Shown: positions 10,901 to 23,893, counted from the first letter of the stretch. The stretch: DNA of 64,000 bases from Sphagnum compactum (GCA_965153455.1 OZ234500.1:11160001-11224000); one strand, 5' to 3'. Translations and numbers: made by a program. Notes: generated by a model from the letters alone, not told the origin.

Positions 10901-13900
10901 TGTTTTTAAAAGACATAAGGTGGCATCTTGTACACATAATTTCAAAAAAATAATATTAATGGGAATTTTGGATTTTCTTACAACTTGCAATTAATCAACA
11001 TTAAGTTTTAACATATGGAATTAGTTTGAACATTATTGTTTCAATATGCATATATTATTATTATTATTTTAGAATGGACGATTAACAATCTTAAAATACA
11101 TCAATAACAACTTCATATGATCAATTTCAAAATACCAAATGTATCTAGCTTGACAAATAAAATTAACCTAGCCATACAAACTTACAAACCTTTTTTATCC
11201 TATTGTTTGAACCTTTCAAACAAAACACCAAAAATTGAGAAGCATTTCTCTTTGACTATTTCAACATTTAAAGCAATACAAACGATCAACCTATTCAACT
11301 CAATTCATTCCAATAATTAAAAATCTTACACAAACTCAGAGAATTTCAAACCATTTTTAAAAAATAAATTAGTTTATCAAATCCGTAAACCTCAACCTAA
11401 ATAAAAAATTGTTCAAGTTCTTCTAGTGAAACTTTCAATTGAATGTTCAACCTATCCATTTCCATCAACAAATATTTTTACAAATCTCACAACATTCAAA
11501 CAATTAGTACACACATTGTAAACTATGGACAATCCAAGTTGGGTAGATTGTTTCAAGCAAAAAAATAGTACACTAAAAATTAAACAAAATTTTGAAAACA
11601 TATTTCAAACATTGTGCCAAAATATTCTCTTTAGTTTCGATTTTGTGTACTTCGTTGAACTTTTTTACAATTTCATTATCCATGACCAATTGCTACATTC
11701 AGCATAAATAACATTTTCAATATTTTTACTTGAAGATTGCTAGTTTGTTAGCTAGTGTTGTAGACTTGCACCAATTGCATGAGTTATGGGTAAAACTTAG
11801 GAAAAAACAAAAAAACTTGGGAATCTTCACCATTAATACCATCATACACCAAAAAAAAAGGATTTGGCAAATCTACCATACATCCTAATAGTAATCATCA
11901 TTTTAATCATCCCCAATTCTTTAAAATTGTCTCCTTGGATGAATTTTTGAATATTGTGAAAAAACACAAATTTTAACAAAAAAATAAAATTCAATATTAT
12001 CAATGATTGTTGTAGGCCTCATTTAAAACACAAACAACCAATCTCCTTCATCAAAGTTTTTTTTCTGATCACTTTGAAATTTGTTATTTAAAAATATGTG
12101 CCAATGTTTAGGTGTGAGAGATAATGTATTTACAAAATTGGACCCAACTATCAATATGATTGTTATAAACCCAAATTCATTAAGCAAATTGTAATGCATA
12201 TATTTCAACCCATTGCCCACCACATCATACGAACCATAACAGTTCATAATACATCTTTCAAACGATGCCCTCAACAGTTTTTGCTAAATATCAATAATTA
12301 ATGGAGACAATGTTTAAAGGCATTGCCCTCTTTATTATGCTTGTATTAATGCTTGGAGCCAAAACCATAAATTGGTACTTCCAATTATAGATCAAACTTA
12401 TCGACCAAAAATATTCATTGCATAACAAACAATTCTTGAAGTTTAACAAACAAACAAACATATTATTGTAGAACAAGTTAAACACAAAAAACCTCATTAC
12501 AAAATATTCACCACAAACAACAATGGATAAACAAAGTTAAGGTTTCACATTAAGGTTTGCAATAGTTTATAATAGTTAATACATTAAGCATATTAAGGTC
12601 CACTTAATAATAACCTTCACAATAAGCTTTATAACACCTTCTAGAATAAGTTCCACATTAACCCTTTTTATTACAATTATATTAGAACCTATAATAATTT
12701 ACAATAAGGTCTACAACACAATAGTTAGGGTCTACACAACTTACAACACAACAATTCACAATAGCCTTCACATTATGGTTGATAATAGGTTCTAATACAA
12801 ACCATACTACTCTACACAACTGTAATTAATTAAGACAATGTAATACAATATAAATACACAGTAAATTAAATATGCATGGACATTAGATGGCAAAACCACA
12901 TAACAAAATTCTTAGTTCAACACATGTCCTACCAAAACAATGTCAAAACATGAAAGTTAGCAATATTTGATATTTTTTCAAAACAAATCCAACACCACAA
13001 ATGTTAATATATAATAAAGTCTTATTTTTTGAAAAAAAAAAAATCCAAGCAACTTGAACAAAACTGATCCATCAATGTTAACATCCCAATAAGCAATCAA
13101 ATAAGACCTACAAGTTCATATTAAACAAATTTTTGTTTGAAAGGGACACAAAACCTCTTATTATCCAACATAAAAAAACCAAAACATCACCACAAATATT
13201 CAATTGTTCATACCTTGATAAACCAATACACTCAATGCAACAATCTATTTTCAAACGTAAATCAAATAGCAGATGTAAAATGTACAATAGTAAATGAAAA
13301 AAAAACAAAACAAAAAACAAAAGAATTCATGTTATACTCTAACTTCCTACACGTTTGCAAAATACAATTTACAATGTATTTTGCAAATTTAAGCTCAACT
13401 AATCTCCAACAGAAATAAAACCCACAAGAACACAAACATGTATACAAATTATGGACAACTTGTTACAAAACCTAAACTTGAAAATCAAACACAATTCCAA
13501 CCCACCAAAACTCAAAAAATCATCTAAAAGCACATTTGCAAAAACACATAAAAGGGTGAAAACACATTATGGTGTTCATTTTTTGGTGTTACAAGGCAAT
13601 TTTCATAGGGGGTATGTCAAAATTTAGGTCTATATAACTTTCATGTACTATGATCTAATGTTGGAAAGGACTCATAATTTAATAGTATGAAACAAATAGT
13701 TAACATTGCCAAAAAAAAAAATAAAAAAAAATATTGTGAATCAAGAATGGACTTTTAAAATTAGTGAAATTGGACTATCATTGTTCACAATTTATGATAT
13801 GAACTTGTCAATGCATATAATGCATCCAATGGGTGCAATTTGGGGGGGAGGTGGGGGGATGTTATAATGAATGTAAGTATAAAATGGACTAACTCAATGG

Positions 13901-14100
13901 AAATATAAAGTTTCTAAACAATTTTGGAAATGTGTGATCTAAATTGTTGAAAAAATCCTTGAACATAACATCTTGATGAATTTTGAATTAAGTTTTGAAA
14001 ACATTGGCAATAAATAGGATTTTTTATGGAGGGTTTTTTTTTTGAATTTGCAAATTGTCAAATTTTAAGAAAATGGTTGTTGTTATGAAATAATGGTTGC
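7906..14100. other. AT-rich intergenic desert
   Basis: More than 6 kb of strongly AT-rich sequence with A-runs and only random short frames on both strands. No conserved domain is visible. A loosely repetitive patch at 12536-12800 repeats phrases such as AATAGTTTATAATAG and AAGGTCTACAACAC. ATT triplet runs occur at 11049-11070, and a G-rich stretch lies at 13841-13859. It may be decayed transposon sequence, but no boundaries were found. Confidence 0.6.
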
Positions 14101-14830
14101 TTATTTCACACTAGTGGTACCCGTGACCTTCGGACACCCACAGATAAAAACAATATTGTGATTTAGCGCAGTGGTCCTGACCGACGTTGTGCGGGTATCA
14201 GAACCAGCCGTGTGTACCCTCAGGTTATCAGTCCGGGTATTTAGTCCCTTACCCGACGGGGGTGAGAAAACCCAAAACCCCGGTTTTGACATTTTGAACC
14301 TTGGTTCCCAAAAGTTTTGGAAATTTCCGAAAACACGTTCCTCTATATAATCGCCGGTTCTTTCGGTAGTGGGGGGGGGAGGGGAAGGTTTTTATATCCG
14401 CCTTTTGTGTGGTGAGAGAGGGATGCGATACGACCGTCATTCCTTCCCTTCGGATGGCTGCGATGCTTTATGGAGATCAGGTCCTGGTTTGTACACCTGG
14501 CCGGTGCGGAAACCGTGGTGGTCGCCCGCTGCTTCACCAGCCTCTCCTCCCCCACCCCCCAAAACCCGTCACAAATAGACGGTCAGCTACGGCCGATTCT
14601 AGTTCCAATTTTCTGGTGTGAAAAGGACTTCATCGAATGGACGACCTCGTTCATTGGCCCACAAATTTATGGCCTCTGAAATTTGGCGGTTTTTTTTCGT
14701 ATGAACACGAAAAAGACAGACCAAGCCCTGTCATAGACAGACAGACGTAGTGTTGGGCATCGCCCGCTGCTTCACCGGCCTCTCCCTCCCCCACCCCCCA
14801 AAACCCCTGTCACAGACAGATGGACTTACT
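14101..14830. repeat. GC-rich island, probable transposon fragment
   Basis: An abrupt GC-rich segment inside AT-rich DNA. A block of about 60 bp beginning TCGCCCGCTGCTTCACC occurs at 14522 and again at 14760, 238 bp apart, each followed by a C-rich run and CACA(A/G)A(T/C)AGA. A-box-like TAGCGCAGTGGT (about 14163) and GGTATCAGAACC (about 14196) suggest either a tRNA-derived SINE head or a degenerate tRNA-primer site. The overlapping open frames on both strands reflect GC content and the repeat, not genes. Confidence 0.4.
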
Positions 14831-17700
14831 GAATTAATATATAGGATTGTGAGAAGTCCATAAAATGGACTTCACATGCATTTTTCTTTTCTTTCCACCC
14901 TAATGGTGTGGTTTTCACCTAGAAAACAATACAATACAAACCTATAATTTTTTAACACAAGAACTTATATATATATATATAGTTAATACACTTTACACAT
15001 GCAAAACCTATGAAAATGTAAAAAGCAACAATTGTTGTTTGTGAATGTTGGTGCCAAAAAACTCTATGGCATCTTCAACAACAATTGGAGAACATTTTGA
15101 CACACACTTGTGAGAGTAGTAGGAGTGAAAGCATTACAAACTTGAGGTTAATCAAAATCTTGAAAACTTGAAATGACTTGAAAATTGATGGAGAAAACAA
15201 AACAAAACAAGAGTAAGGATTATTGGGGATCCTTATTTGTGAACAGTAAAACTTGAGTAGTGAACATAGATCTTAAGTAGGTAGTAAAGAACTTTAGTAG
15301 ATGTTACAAAACATTGTGATAAATGACCTTTCACACAACTATTACATAACATTGTTTTAAGTGAGAATCTACAATTTAAACAATTATATGCTATTACCAA
15401 TTTGCTACATTGGCCTAACTTTGAACTAAGACCAACTACCACATGAGCATCCACATCATCTTTTGTGTTAATCAACAATTTTGGTATGAATTGGTAAAAA
15501 AAGACATGTCATTTAACATTCATTTGCAATTCACATCAAATGTGATTGCAACTTAACGCTTACAAATAGTCATAAAATATTTGCCATTGCTAAAAATAGG
15601 CGTAGTAGTATCCCTCATCGTAAAGACCTACCAAACATTTATAGTGTTAGAAGAATGCATATTTCAAAACAAAATTCCACCTCAAAAAAATTTTGTTTCT
15701 TAGTGAAGGGTTCTACTTTTTGAAAGATTTTTTTGGAAGGAGCTTTTGGTATTAGAGGGATCATATGGTTTACATGGATCATATGGTCCATTTAAATTTT
15801 GTGGTTGGGTTTTTACATTGTGTAAAACTTTCAAATGATTGCATTACTAGAATTGAGATTGTACATGCTTGGTTGCCATCTTGCAGGCCCCTCTTTCTAA
15901 TCATGCCCTTGTCTTAGGGCCTTATCTTACATTTTTTTGACGAGATCTATTTATGAAATAAGGTAATTTGTTTGTTTGTTTTGTTTGTCATTTTGAAATC
16001 TTGCAAACCATAACATTTCTTGCTATGTTTTTAGTATTGTTGGAAAGCCCTTGATGGATAGGGGTGCACTAAGTTGTTTTCATAATGTCTCAACCTACAA
16101 TGGAGAGGTTATTGAATATTGAACATTTTTCATCAAAAATTCATTTATATCAAAACTGGAAATTATAGGGGAATTTGGGTGCACTTTTGGTATTATTGAA
16201 AAGCCTTTAGTGCGTAGGAGGATATAATAAAGATGATTAGGAGATTTTTAGGTGTAGGGGAATACTGAATTTTGAGTAATTTTTTTCATTGAAAATTCAA
16301 TTAAATTAAAAAAAAGGTTTTGAAAGGAAAAAATAATTGGATAGCCAATTCACCCTTGGGCCAACAAGATAGGTTACACTAGTATTCATGGTTATAAATA
16401 GAGTTTAAACATAGTATGATAGTGAAAATTTGATGAAAACTTCCAAAAAAAACAAAAAAGAAAAAGAAAAAAGGTTTGCATTAGAAAAACAAACATTTCC
16501 CAATATTTTGTCAAAAATGGAAACTTTTTATTTATAAAAATTATAATTTTTTTGCTAGTATACCCTTGTCCACCAATTTGTAGCCAATTTCTTTTCAATT
16601 GAATTTGAATTGAATCGAATCGAATCTTAATTTAATTGGTGAATTGAATTGAATCAGAATTGAATATAATGGAATCCAATCCATTTGAATTCAATTTCAC
16701 TTAATTTCAATTCAATTCAAGTTACATGAAAAATATCATATTTTCATTCAAATGGAGCTAAATTTTCACAAAATCATTTTTTGTCCCCTTCAATTGATCA
16801 CTTGATCGTAGTGCATAGCAGCATGGAGCCCAAATATGAAAGTTAAAAACAATCTCAAACAACAACTTTTCATGTTGAAGATGTGGTGATTTTGATTTTT
16901 GAGGGCAATGAAAAAAAAGAAGAAGGGAATTTGCGACAAAATATTCCTTTTGTTTCCCTTGCAAAAATAATGACCAAAATGCACCACCAAAAAAAATCAC
17001 TGCCTGAAAAGGGCACAGTCTTTACTTAGTACATTGTAAGTATGAAAATTTCTCTAGAGTGAGTTTACATGTCCTAATAAGCACAAGAAGCTCATGTTCC
17101 CTAGTAATAATATACTAGTTTGAACCCCGTGCCTAATGCACAGGTGTGTTATTTCAACAATGTTTGGTTCATGTTTTAGTTTTTTTAAAAAACTTTTATC
17201 TTTTTTATTTATTTATTTTTATGTGTTTTCTGTTATTATTATTATTTTGTAGAATAAAAATAAAGTGTTTCTTTTTCACTTTTGTATTTTTGTTTATTTG
17301 GATGCAAGTTTGAAGTTTGGAGAAAGAAGACACACCTCATTCTTTTTCAAGCAGGGTTTTTCTTCATTATTATAAGTTTTATTTTTTCTTATTTTCTACT
17401 CTTTGTTTGGTTTCTTCTTTTTTGTAATTTTTTTAAACCCCCTCAGCAACAACACCCCCAAGAATTGACCTAACAGCAACAACAACAACACCCAGTTTGG
17501 TTTTGTTTTGTTTTGTTGTTTTGTTCTTTTTTTGGGTCAATTTTGTGATGTAGCTGAAATGGTGATCATCCCTAAGATGATTTAGCCAGATTTGGCTACA
17601 TACTAGATATGAATGCAGAGAAAAAAAGGGAATCTTTTTGGTATTATTGGCTACCTACTGGAACTTATCATAAAAATCTGGCGATTAGGAAAAAAACAAA
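14831..17700. other. Intergenic, simple repeats only
   Basis: No gene seen. A GAATT/AATTC-type degenerate microsatellite occupies about 16596-16725. T-rich sequence fills 17160-17530. At 17117-17150 a short hairpin-forming phrase, CCCGTGCCTAATGCACAGG after TACTAGTTTGAA, resembles the conserved ends of some plant non-LTR or Helitron-type repeats, though no element was delimited. Confidence 0.5.
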
Positions 17701-17930
17701 TTCTTCAAAATCTGGCTAATTTTTGCCTTCTTTTTTTTTCAAAATGAGAAAGCCTTCCTATAGGTCGAAATCATATTTTTCAGCTCGAAATTTGGCGAAA
17801 TTCTTTTTCTTCGGAATCTGGCCAATTTGTGCCATGTTTTTTTTAATGAAAAATCCTTTGTATAGGTCGAAATTTCGCCAAATTTGGCTCCCCCCCCCCC
17901 CCCCCCAAAAACAAAAAAACAAACAAACAA
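17570..17930. repeat. TGGCGAA-type degenerate repeat with C17 tract
   Basis: Repeated phrases such as ATCTGGCGA, ATCTGGCTAA, AAATTTGGCGAAATTC and TTTCGCCAAATTTGGC, followed by an uninterrupted run of 17 C at 17890-17906. Related phrases occur upstream of RPT1 (30178-30370) and downstream of it (36120-36300), so this is one interspersed family close to genes. It lies about 650 bp upstream of the RER1 start codon. Confidence 0.5.
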
Positions 17931-18299
17931 ACTGGTACTACTAAGGAATGAGAAAAAGCACGATTCCTAAAACTTGGCGCATATGAATAGGGAAAGAGGA
18001 ATGAGTGGTGGGGTGCACAACTGCGTTCGCAACGAAAAAAAGAGAAGAAAGAAAAACGCACGCGCTGTGGGAAAGTGGTGGTGGTGTGTGGGGTGGCTGT
18101 CCAGGGTTCTTCTTTCCCATTGTGTTGGTGTTTGCCCTGGGCTTTTGCTTTTATATTTGTTCTTCTTGTTGTTGTGGAAGCTACCTTACCTGCAAGCAAA
18201 GATTTCACTTCTGTTTTTCTTGTGCAAGATCTCTCCTCGTTTTACCGCACAAGCTGTTCCCCTAGTCTTGAGCGAAACGAATCTACCGCCAAAGAGATC

Positions 18300-18597
18300 G
18301 CCACATTGGACTTTATTAGAGGTTTTAAAGACACAAGACATCTTGTATTAGGGTTTGAAGGAGGGAGGTCCCTGAATCACAAGGGAGAAAGGGTACGATT
18401 GAGTCAAGTGAAGAGTGTTTTTTTAAATTTTTTTTTTAGGGTTTGTTTCTTCCTCCTCCTCTTCTGGGATTGGAGGGAGAAGAAAGGAAGGAGGGAAGGA
18501 AGAAAGGTAAGAAGGAGATCTTGATTTTGTGGATCTTAGGACGCTGGCTAGGGTTTCGTCTTCTTGTCTGTGTCGGAAAACGTAGAGGTAGAGAGCT
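18300..18597 (+). promoter_or_regulatory. RER1 leader with inverted telo-box motifs
   Basis: The sequence before the RER1 ATG contains TAGGGTTT, the reverse of the plant telo-box AAACCCTA, at about 18349, 18437 and 18549, plus a GA-rich stretch (18470-18520) with a potential donor (GGTAAGAAGG). Telo-boxes are known near transcription starts of many plant housekeeping genes. No TATA box was recognised, and the transcription start is not determined. Confidence 0.35.
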
Positions 18598-20160
18598 ATG
18601 GATGGTCTCTATGGCGAAGATGCCACAATCATGGGAGGTGGAGGAGGAGCGGCACATCCGGCAATGAAATGGAGAGATAACATGGCTCGCAAGTTCCAGT
18701 ACTACCTTGATAAATCCACACCGCATCCTGTTGCGCGCTGGCTTGGCTCGCTGGCTGTGGCAGCCATCTATTGCTTGCGTGCTTACTACATCCAGGGCTT
18801 CTACATTGTTACGTACGGGCTGGGCATCTACCTTCTCAACCTTCTCATAGGGTTTTTGTCACCTCAGGTCGACCCTGAGAGCGAAGGTCCTGCTCTGCCA
18901 ACCAAAGGCAGCGACGAGTTCAAGCCTTTCATTCGCCGTCTTCCAGAGTTCAAGTTTTGGTGTGTTTTGTTTTTTTGCTACCTTTTTGCGTCTTCCCTTT
19001 CATGTCCATGCATGAATGATGTTTCCTTTGTGTTCAGCGTTTGTCCTCCCACACATTACATATTTCATGTTCTTCAGGTGAGAATTATTCTCTGAAAGGT
19101 TTTTTTTTCCCTCTCTTAAGGGAAACAGATCCTCTATGCAACAATTAGAGCTAATGGAAGAGATAACTGGAGAGAATGGTTGGTGTCAAGGGACCTTGTG
19201 GTCGTTCAGTCTCATAGGATTTCTTGTCTTCAATCAGCATGATCTTCTTTTCCTCTGATCATGGGAACTGATCTGGTGACAGGCTTGTTGCACATGAAGC
19301 TTTTAAGCCCAATGCTCATTGGTCTCTTCTTCACATCTTCTGTGATTGTAAAATAGATGGAGGCACAAAGCAGGATCATGCTTTTGATATGGAGGAGTCC
19401 CTCAGAGAATGTTAGTATTAAATGCAGAAGAATTGCAAAAGGTTTTCCTGCACTTACTCCACTTTTTGCTCCATCCCAATCTTTTTAGATGTCTTGTAGT
19501 TTGTGACCTTTTCTTCTTACAAGGCATGTACTGTATTGGTGGGGGCAGGTATGCGTTAACAAAGGCATTTCTTGTGGCTTTTGTGCTGACATTTTTCAGC
19601 ATATTTGATGTGCCAGTGTTTTGGCCCATTCTTTTGCTTTATTGGATTGTGCTGTTCGTGCTGACAATGAAACGCCAAATCAGACACATGATTAAATATC
19701 GTTACGTTCCTTTCTCCTTGGGCAAGCAGGTATGCCTTTTCATCTCACCATTGCTAGTTTGTCCACGTGTTTGATATCATCTGAACAATATGGATTGTCA
19801 ATGCTGAGTTGTTGTGACTTGATCCCATTATCGAGGAGTACAACTGCTGAGTTCAAGTGAGAAAGACACCTAGGGATGTGAATCTGCAACATAATTGTCT
19901 TTCTGAGTCCTCATTGATTTCAGGATTCCTAATTCTGGCCAGTTAGCCCTTAGTGGAGCACATGGATAAGAGATGTATGAGTGGTAGAGAAAGAAAGGAA
20001 GTGATTGTGGTGTGATGTAGTGTTTTGCAGTTCCACTCTGTCTCTGTCTTGGCAACTTCACTAAATTAAGTCTTATAGAATGGGTATTGTTGTGGGTATG
20101 CAGCGGTATACAGGAAAGAGGCCAGCACAGGCTGACAAGGCAAGCACTTCAAAAGACTAG
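18598..20160 (+). CDS. RER1: RER1, Golgi-to-ER retrieval receptor
   Basis: RER1 sits in the early Golgi, recognises transmembrane segments of ER membrane proteins and returns them in COPI vesicles. Exons are 18598-18959, 19549-19729 and 20104-20160, all with GT-AG introns (589 and 374 bp); they join to 600 nt, 199 residues, the family's usual length. The first intron splits the Trp codon of the hallmark [12 protein letters not shown] (residues 110-121). The [13 protein letters not shown] entry to the first membrane helix, helices at about 47-64, 66-88, 124-142 and 144-164, [16 protein letters not shown] and [16 protein letters not shown] are all family signatures. The start ATG has G at -3 and G at +4. 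The C-terminal tail (RYTGKRPAQ...) is short and basic. Intact; no neighbouring gene shares its pathway. Confidence 0.95.
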
Positions 20161-22700
20161 TTTAGTTTGTTTGCCAAATTAATTGGACCCATCATCTTGC
20201 CTTTTGGCTCTAAGACCTGCAGAAGCCTGCTTGGTGGGCTCTCAGAGAGTTTCCTATCTTTTTTGTCTGGAGAGAGGTAGGCAACCTGGGATGTTGAATT
20301 TTGGGCTGCCTTTCAATTCCTTGTGGTTGGTTCTCAGTATTTGGTTTCCTCCCGTAGTTAATTGTCCTTTAGGGCTATGTATGATGTTGCCTCATTCTGT
20401 GCTGTGCGGAAGCATGTGGCAGGATCTTATTAGATACAGGCTATGGTAGAACAGATTCAATTCTTTGGCATTCTCAACGTGTGAATGTGGATTCTTGCTT
20501 CTGACTGCTAGTGCTGAAAGATGACGGCAGCTTCTGGGTCTATATAATTGAGATAGATAAGAGATGCTGTGTCACATATGAGCAGGGTTGAAGGTTAGAT
20601 TGTAGGCCAGATCATCAGAAATAGAAGGTAAATTGTGTTGAGGTTGCTTCTAGTAGACTGCTTATTTCTTGAAAGGCTAGAATCTGATGAAGTGCAAGTA
20701 TAGGGGTACGTTTGTTCACAGTCAGCATTGGGTCTGACACTGTTTGTGTCAGGCATGGCAAAAGGCAAGTCTGTCACCCCTGTATCTTTGGGTTGGCATG
20801 CTAAATATCTTGCAATTTGTCATAACAAATAACTCTTTTAAAAGATCTATATATGGTCATTACAAAAACTTTCCTCTTGGTGTAGATCTTGTATGCCTTA
20901 TGAGATATCAAGTTAAAGCATTGGAATTGTGGCAAAGGGCTAAATTGTAGCAGAATGTGAGAAAAGTTTGCAGTTAAATAGTGGAAAACAGGATTTCTGT
21001 CTGCTTTATCTTGTTGAGTCTCAGTCTGCTGTGCAAAAGTTTGGCTATTCGAAAGGTTAGAGTAGGACACTTTCTCAGATTGCAGGACAATTGGCAAAGT
21101 TAAGTTCTGAGAGCTGTGTGATGCTCACATTGTATGTTTCTTGTAGCACTAATTAGCTATTGCAAATCAACTAAATCCTTTTTATCAACCCTGTTTGACC
21201 ACAATTGGCTAGTGTCTGGGCCAATGCAGGGTTTGGGTTTTTTGTACTGGAGAATGGGCAATAGACTGCGAATTGCAGATTTTGTTTTGGAGTAGTGCCA
21301 ATCCAGTCATCATGCCTGAGACTTCTCATGGTGTTCCCTGGCTTTTGATGCCAGAGAACAGCCTGTGAGTGATATATTCTGCCAGGTAAGCCTTCACTGT
21401 GCTTGCCCGGCAAATTAGTACTATTGCAGAATCAGTAGCAAGTGCTGATTTCCACCTCCTAAGTTGCTTGCAGGGTACCCTGAATTAGTCCCCCTGCTTT
21501 TATTTAACAAGTGTGTCTGAGATAGTTGAAGACCTTGTCCACTATTCCACTCATTTGAAGGTCTGATGAATTGTTGGAAACAATTACAACATACTATTGT
21601 TAGGAGCTGCCCTTAAGAGCTGAAGAAGTCTTTTAGTACAATCCAAAGTTATGGAGTCCCACTTGATATTTCGCATGTGCAAAAGCTTGAAATAACTTGA
21701 GCTTTTAGGTGGCATTGCTTTGGAATCTGACATGGGGAACATTTCCACATATTCCAATTGACCATAATATTATGAAAATCTGCCAAATGTCAAAACAACA
21801 AAACACCCAAAAAAGGGGGAGAAAAAGGTACAAGATGGATGGACCCAAGTCAAGGCAAAAAGAAGAAACCACCAACTAGGGTGGACCGCAAGGGGAATAG
21901 GAACAAATCAAGTACTCAAACCCTTAGTTGCAAGGAGTATATCAAATAATGAGAGGGAAGGTGATTTAACCTAGAAGAACCTTCACCTATAGTGAGAGCA
22001 TGCTAAGAAATAGAGGTTCTTTGCACTTGTTGCAATGCCATTGACATTCTTTGCTTGTGAAATGAATGCAAAATTGTAAATGGGCTTTTAGAGATTTTTG
22101 CGTTCCATGTCATGTTAGCACATTGATGAAAAAAATTGTTGATTTGTTGATGCAAACATCCAAAGACCTCTATGACTAGAGTGAGAAACTGGTTTGTTGG
22201 GTATTAATTGTGTTAAAGACCATTTTTAGTCTAAATCGCAATTCTAGCAACAATTTCATGAACTAAAATTGCTCATGAAACCAAATCTACTTGAATGGGG
22301 TTAATGATGATAATGTCAACCAACTTCTAGATGCCATCCACCAAAACCATATAATTGCCCGGCCAATGCATAGATTAAAAAGTAGACAATGAAAGAACTT
22401 GGGTTTGCTCATGTAAAATGTGAAATCTTACATCTTTCGTGTCCCTGGATAAAAACCATCAAATGCACCCTAATTTCAATATGCCTTGTTGCTCTATCAC
22501 GAAGGGAAAGGACAAGACACCACCAAGGGTACAACAAAAAAAGGTGTTAAGCAAACACATCAAATAGGTTTCAAACAAATCGGTCCAAAGGAAAACGAAA
22601 AGCAACCTCCATCTTTTGACGCAAAACAAAAGGAATGCGTGCGTATAGTCGAGGTTGAAAAAGACCCAAATGAAAAGCATTAAAGGGATCCGATGCCAAA
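20161..22700. other. Intergenic 3' of RER1
   Basis: The 3' UTR of RER1 must begin here, but no poly(A) site was chosen. The remaining sequence is TG-rich and gives only short frames on both strands with no recognisable domain or repeat boundary. Around 22486-22683 a lysine/glutamine-rich frame of 65 codons shows no known motif and is not called as a gene. Confidence 0.5.
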
Positions 22701-22717
22701 ATCCAAACATAAGCTGT

Positions 22718-22900
22718 CATGGGGGAAGAAGGTGCTAAAGGTGTGACCAAGGAGGTGAATACATTATTGGAAAGTTGTCATGGGGCTAAAAGGTGCTAAA
22801 GGTGTGACTGAGGAGCCAAAGGCACTATTAGAACGGTATCATGGGTGGAAAAGGTGCTAAAGGTGTGACCAAAGAGCTGAAGGTGTTATTGGATTCTAAA
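22718..22900. repeat. 61-bp tandem repeat, three copies
   Basis: Copies begin CATGGG at 22718, 22779 and 22840. Each contains the phrase AGGTGCTAAAGGTGTGAC followed by a more variable half. The period is 61 bp, not a multiple of three, so a coding origin is unlikely in this copy. Confidence 0.75.
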
Positions 22901-23840
22901 ATCTAAAAATCCTAACAATGCTTCTAGTGACATGCCATGTCACATTGCAGAAACAAGGTGCCACAACCAAAACAAGGAATGTTATGTTGAGTCCTGTTCC
23001 TACCCTAAAAGATGAAAAAATTAGAACACATCAATCACGCGCCCAAGAGCCAAAGAAAATAGGGCCTCCATTGGGAAGCCCACCTACTAAACCAACAAAC
23101 CCTTATAAGAAAGGAAAAAGAAAAGGCAGCCTTAAACCACCCAAGGGCAGCCCCACCCTTTAAAAATTTATTAAAATGATTAAAATTAAATTAAAATAAT
23201 TTTTTTCAAAAAGAAGAAGAAGTCCAGAATGCCACAGAATGCTTCTAGTACAAACTAAAGACAAAATAAAGAAGGATGGAGGGAGAGAGGGCGCTGAAGG
23301 CACTATGAAAACGGTCCTCCGCGTTCCTCAATCAGTGTGTTGTGGTATGGGTGGTGACGGCAGAGGCGGACGCGGGCATGCCTAAGAAGCTAGTCTGCCA
23401 GGCCTGTATTAGCAGCTTTGCAGCAGCGATGGTGAGTGTGGATGGGAAAAGCCCATCACTCCTGCTCCCTCACACAACCTGCAGTAGCGTCGCCTCCTCC
23501 GCCGCTCATGGAACCACGGTTTTACCCATGGATGTCATCCGACATCGTAGAACAGGTTCAGCAATAACAGTAGCGCCGGCAGTAGTCGTCATCGTCTTCT
23601 TCAACAACATGATGAGGATCTCCTCTGCTCAATGCATATTTGAAATACCACTTAGCGACCTGCTGGAAACTTATGGTCTAACGTCTAAACATGGTGAATT
23701 CAGAAATTGTTCCCCTAAAAATCTGGCGACTTTTGCACATTTTTGTATGGATGGCACTGGATCATTTGGTTTCGTAGTTAATGATTCCATGTTGCTGATC
23801 CACTGCCGGAACCATGCTGCAGAGAATTGTCCAATCATAC

Positions 23841-23893
23841 AAAGACTTTTTTTCAAAACCCACTTCAAAGTGGGTTTTGAAAAAACAGTCTTT
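23841..23893. repeat. Near-perfect 25-bp palindrome
   Basis: The left arm AAAGACT + T-run + CAAAACCCACTT pairs with AAGTGGGTTTTG + A-run + AGTCTTT across a 2-nt centre. It has 18 contiguous pairs, one bulged C at 23886, then 7 more. It could form a cruciform or an RNA hairpin. It lies immediately before a tandem array and about 435 bp upstream of the next gene. Confidence 0.8.

Noticed and set aside
14163-14208. A functional tRNA gene.
   Set aside because: The A-box is good but the B-box is not canonical and no cloverleaf closes; at best it is a tRNA-derived repeat head or a decayed primer site.
17723-18524. Several overlapping frames of 60-150 codons on both strands before RER1.
   Set aside because: They lie in the repeat, C-tract and GA-rich leader, lack domains and overlap one another; RER1 starts at 18598.
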